64,000 nt of DNA from assembly GCA_964369545.1 (NCBI GenBank), contig CAYJFA010000006.1, positions 24,981-88,980 of the forward strand. The letters are read 5' to 3'. Under the pieces are notes generated by a model. That model worked only from the letters and a program-made list of their open reading frames with translations, was not told the origin of the DNA and did not search any database. This DNA is from BNWE01 sp964369545 (GTDB lineage Bacteria; Pseudomonadota; Alphaproteobacteria; UBA3830). Position 1 is the first letter of the stretch. Each line of letters opens with the position of its first letter. Positions 61,715 to 64,000 of this stretch are shown here, piece after piece. The position numbers and the translations under genes were made by a program.

Positions 61715-62803
61715 ATGAAATTGTTTTCTATTTTGGTAATTATAGTAATTTTTATTATTGGATACTTACATCTTCCGATGTTTGGTAGATTGCCAAAAGG
61801 GGACCGTCTAACACGCATCGAAAAGTCAATAAACTATAGAGATGGGAGTTTTCAAAATATACATACCACAAAAGTACTAAATACAAATTTTTTAGATGCT
61901 GTTAAAAATATATTTTCTAGATTTTGTTTGCGTTTAGATCCCATTGATTCTCTTCCTTCGATAAAAGTCGATTTAAAATCTTTGGATCCGAATGAGGATG
62001 TATTAATTTGGTTTGGTCATTCGTCGTATTTTCTTTATTTGAATGGAAAAAGTATTTTAATTGACCCGCTTTTTAGCGAAGTTTCATCGCCGGTTTTGTT
62101 TTGGCCAGCTGCATTTAAGGGAACAAATTCGTATAAAACAGAAGATATTCCGGACATTGATTACCTTCTTATTACTCATGACCATTGGGATCATTTGGAT
62201 TATGAAAGTGTCTCGAAATTAAAGCCAAAAATCAAAAAAGTGATTTGTGGACTTGGGGTAGGTGAGCACTTCGAGTGCTGGGGATTTGATAAAAACTGTA
62301 TTTTAGAAATGGATTGGAATGATAAAGCTTCCTTCGGTAAAGATTTTTCAATCTATTGTCTACCGGCTCGTCATTTTTCTGGCCGCGGAATTTTATCCAA
62401 TAAAACTCTTTGGGCATCATTTTTGATAAAAGCAAGGGATTTTTCTTTATATATCGGCGGGGACAGCGGATATGATACGCATTATGCCGAAATCGGAAAG
62501 CAATTTGGTTCCATAGATCTAGCTATTCTTGACAGCGGGCAGCACGACGAAAAGTGGAAATATATTCATATGCTTATATATGAGGTGATTGCGGCTTCAA
62601 AGGATTTAGGGGCAAAAAAGATAATACCATCGCATATCTGTAAGCTTTCTTTGGCTAATCATAAATGGAATGAACCATATGAAGAAATATCGAGCATGTC
62701 TTGCAACGAAAATTTCTCAGTTTTAACCCCAATGATAGGGGAAAAGGTAAAACTGAGATCCAATATGTTGAAATTTGAAAAATGGTGGAAAAGATATAAA
62801 TAA
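61715..62803 (+). CDS. Membrane-anchored metallo-beta-lactamase-fold hydrolase (NAPE-PLD/UlaG type)
   Basis: A 362-residue protein with an N-terminal membrane segment (SILVIIVIFIIGYLHLPMFG) and an MBL fold. The metal motif is LLITHDHWDHLD; other ligands are in LPARHFSGRG and YIGGDSGYD, with H in IIPSHI. The front FGRLPKGDRLTRIEKS and IWFGHSSYFLYLNGKSILIDPLF matches bacterial relatives of N-acyl-phosphatidylethanolamine phospholipase D. It probably acts on a lipid or other phosphodiester at the envelope, but the substrate is inference. It is co-directional with the preceding two genes. Confidence 0.87.
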   Translation: MKLFSILVIIVIFIIGYLHLPMFGRLPKGDRLTRIEKSINYRDGSFQNIHTTKVLNTNFLDAVKNIFSRFCLRLDPIDSLPSIKVDLKSLDPNEDVLIWFGHSSYFLYLNGKSILIDPLFSEVSSPVLFWPAAFKGTNSYKTEDIPDIDYLLITHDHWDHLDYESVSKLKPKIKKVICGLGVGEHFECWGFDKNCILEMDWNDKASFGKDFSIYCLPARHFSGRGILSNKTLWASFLIKARDFSLYIGGDSGYDTHYAEIGKQFGSIDLAILDSGQHDEKWKYIHMLIYEVIAASKDLGAKKIIPSHICKLSLANHKWNEPYEEISSMSCNENFSVLTPMIGEKVKLRSNMLKFEKWWKRYK

Positions 62804-62972
62804 TAAGGTGAAAATTATTTAATCATTACGAATGAATGCTTCTAAAAACGATTGGAATACGATTTATAATTTCTTTTCTTCTGGACTTTTATTCTTTATA
62901 TTGATAAAAATATTGCGAGGTTATTGTTATTTGCAATAATCTAATGGTTGATTTTGAATATTGGAGATTTTT

Positions 62973-63320
62973 GTGGCTTTAAAAATTCGTTTAGCTCGCG
63001 GAGGAGCAAAAAAACGTCCTTTTTATAGAATGGTTGTAGCTGATTCTAGAAATCCAAGAGATGGCGCATTTTTAGAAAAGGTCGGTACCTATAATCCGTT
63101 TTTGTCAAACGACGATTCTGCTCGTATAGTTGTCAATGCCGATAGGGTAAAATACTGGTTTTCTGTTGGTGCAAAAGCATCTGATAGAGTGGCTGTTTTG
63201 TTGAGTTATCAGGGTTTGTGTGAGAAGCCAGCAATTTCTGAAACCCCAAAAAAATCTGCTCCTAAAAAGAAAGCACAGGAAAGATTGAAAGCCGAGCAAG
63301 AAGCAGCATCGGCATCTTAA
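62973..63320 (+). CDS. rpsP: 30S ribosomal protein S16
   Basis: S16 of the small subunit. It starts at GTG 62973, which has GGAG six bases upstream and gives the usual N-terminus ALKIRLARGGAKKRPFYRMVV; a TTG at 62961 overlaps the Shine-Dalgarno and is rejected. DGAFLEKVGTYNP is conserved. A Lys/Ala-rich C-terminal tail extends it. First gene of the rpsP-rimM-trmD operon. Confidence 0.97.
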   Translation: MALKIRLARGGAKKRPFYRMVVADSRNPRDGAFLEKVGTYNPFLSNDDSARIVVNADRVKYWFSVGAKASDRVAVLLSYQGLCEKPAISETPKKSAPKKKAQERLKAEQEAASAS

Positions 63321-63321
63321 T

Positions 63322-63828
63322 TTGGATAAACACAATTTCATAGAAATTTTGCACATAACTGGAGCGCATGGTGTCCATGGAATGGTGCGTGCTGTTTTAT
63401 TTTCCGATAATATAAAGCATTATAAAACAATATATGATGCGGCCGGCAGTGAATTCGAATTTAAAGTGGTTAGATACACCGGTGGTAATAATGTTATTTT
63501 ATCCATATCTGGAGTTGAGGATCGGAACACCGCCAAATCACTTAAGGGTTCATGTTTTTTTGTAAAAAAAGATGATCTTCCGAATCTTTCAGACGACGAA
63601 TTTTACATATGCGATTTAATGGGAAAAGTATTGAAAATTGTTGGACATGAGAATGCTTCTAGATGCATTATTTCGAATGTATATAATTTTGGTGCCAGTT
63701 ATTTAATAGAAGTTACATATGAAAGCGATTCTTTTCTTGTTCCTTTTACAAAAGAAAATTTTCCGAACGGTGATTCCGACGCTGATATTCAAATGACATT
63801 TGAGGCCTTTAATTTGTATAAAAATTAA
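63322..63828 (+). CDS. rimM: 16S rRNA processing protein RimM
   Basis: A 30S assembly factor that binds S19. The N-terminal RimM domain shows EILHITGAHGVHGMVRAVLFSD, and the C-terminal PRC-barrel includes DDEFYICDLMGKVL and a final FVPFTKENFP-like segment (LVPFTKENFP). The start is TTG, 1 bp after the rpsP stop, so translation is probably coupled. 168 residues, normal. Confidence 0.93.
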   Translation: MDKHNFIEILHITGAHGVHGMVRAVLFSDNIKHYKTIYDAAGSEFEFKVVRYTGGNNVILSISGVEDRNTAKSLKGSCFFVKKDDLPNLSDDEFYICDLMGKVLKIVGHENASRCIISNVYNFGASYLIEVTYESDSFLVPFTKENFPNGDSDADIQMTFEAFNLYKN

Positions 63829-63840
63829 GAGTAGGTTGAT

Positions 63841-64000
63841 ATGTGGCAGGCTGACGTATTCACAATTTTTCCAGATGCGTTTCCCGGTAGCTTAGGCGTT
63901 TCGTTTATAGGGAAGGCGCTGGCACAGGGCAAATGGAATCTGAATCTCGTTGATTTAAAGCAATTTCCTGTCAAATCAGATAGAATAGATTCGCCTCCCT
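63841..64000 (+). CDS. trmD: tRNA (guanine-N1)-methyltransferase TrmD (3' end outside window)
   Basis: The first 53 codons of TrmD, which makes m1G37 in tRNA. ATG 63841 opens MWQADVFTIFPDAFPGSLGV, followed by SFIGKALAQGKWNLNLVDLKQ, and reaches the DRIDSPP segment just before the family's GGGAGMV motif, where the window stops. Order and spacing are those of the classic rpsP-rimM-trmD operon. Confidence 0.95.
   Translation, partial: MWQADVFTIFPDAFPGSLGVSFIGKALAQGKWNLNLVDLKQFPVKSDRIDSPP

Overview
The window looks like a chromosomal piece of an AT-rich, host-associated alphaproteobacterium. The class is indicated by CtrA and the phosphotransferase ChpT, the dusB/ntrY/ntrX/trkA order, an FYDLN_acid protein, a DUF2155 protein, and an HslV with a short alpha-type propeptide. 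Enolase and phosphoglycerate mutase, a PHB depolymerase, DAP synthesis and MurJ argue against the most reduced Rickettsiaceae. Together with ankyrin-type repeats, a giant polymorphic toxin and many decayed genes they fit a Holosporales-like intracellular or amoeba-associated lineage. That placement is inference. A run of exactly 100 Ns (52021-52120) shows this is a scaffolded draft.

Layout. 1-0.5 kb: end of rsmE. 0.5-4.8 kb: accessory stretch with a HepT/MntA toxin-antitoxin pair, two unknown exported proteins (one strikingly GC-rich) and an outer-membrane barrel. 4.9-12.6 kb: housekeeping (tRNA-Gln, dapB-nth, phaZ, mlaA, tRNA-Met, trmB, prmA-infC, chpT, tRNA-Leu). 13.2-18.4 kb: a minus-strand run tRNA-Trp-secE-nusG-rplM-rpsI-suhB-rsmD-hslV-hslU. 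18.6-20.2 kb: murJ. 20.2-28.9 kb: a tightly packed minus-strand block dnaQ-mevalonate kinase-FYDLN-DUF2155-dusB-fis-ntrY-ntrX-trkA. 29.0-34.0 kb: an RsbU/RsbW/RsbV-type partner switch followed by a patatin phospholipase, then a two-gene ABC transporter whose ATPase motifs are degenerate. 34.3-39.9 kb: eno, gpmI, a GtrII-like membrane glycosyltransferase and an FkbM methyltransferase.

40.0-53.0 kb is the main accessory region. A 2379-residue exported haemagglutinin-like protein ends in a probable GIY-YIG-like nuclease tip and abuts its probable immunity gene with no gap. Next to it lies a second, related immunity gene preceded by a frameshifted copy of the last ~80 bp of the toxin gene, so this is a toxin-tip/immunity locus that has undergone cassette displacement. 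Beyond it are IS3 orfA and orfB remnants, a BON protein, a dinD remnant and a secreted ankyrin-like repeat protein interrupted by the assembly gap.

53.0-64.0 kb: mreB, an unknown lipoprotein, tatD, metG, ctrA (with a TTAA-N7-TTAA site upstream), a cluster of three hairpins, carbonic anhydrase plus two membrane-anchored hydrolases, and the start of the rpsP-rimM-trmD operon, cut by the window end.

The strongest candidates for new biology are the displaced toxin/immunity cassette, the GC-rich secreted protein that shares its ends with its neighbour, the fis-for-ntrBC substitution beside ntrYX, and two regulatory or transport ATPases that have lost their nucleotide-binding residues.
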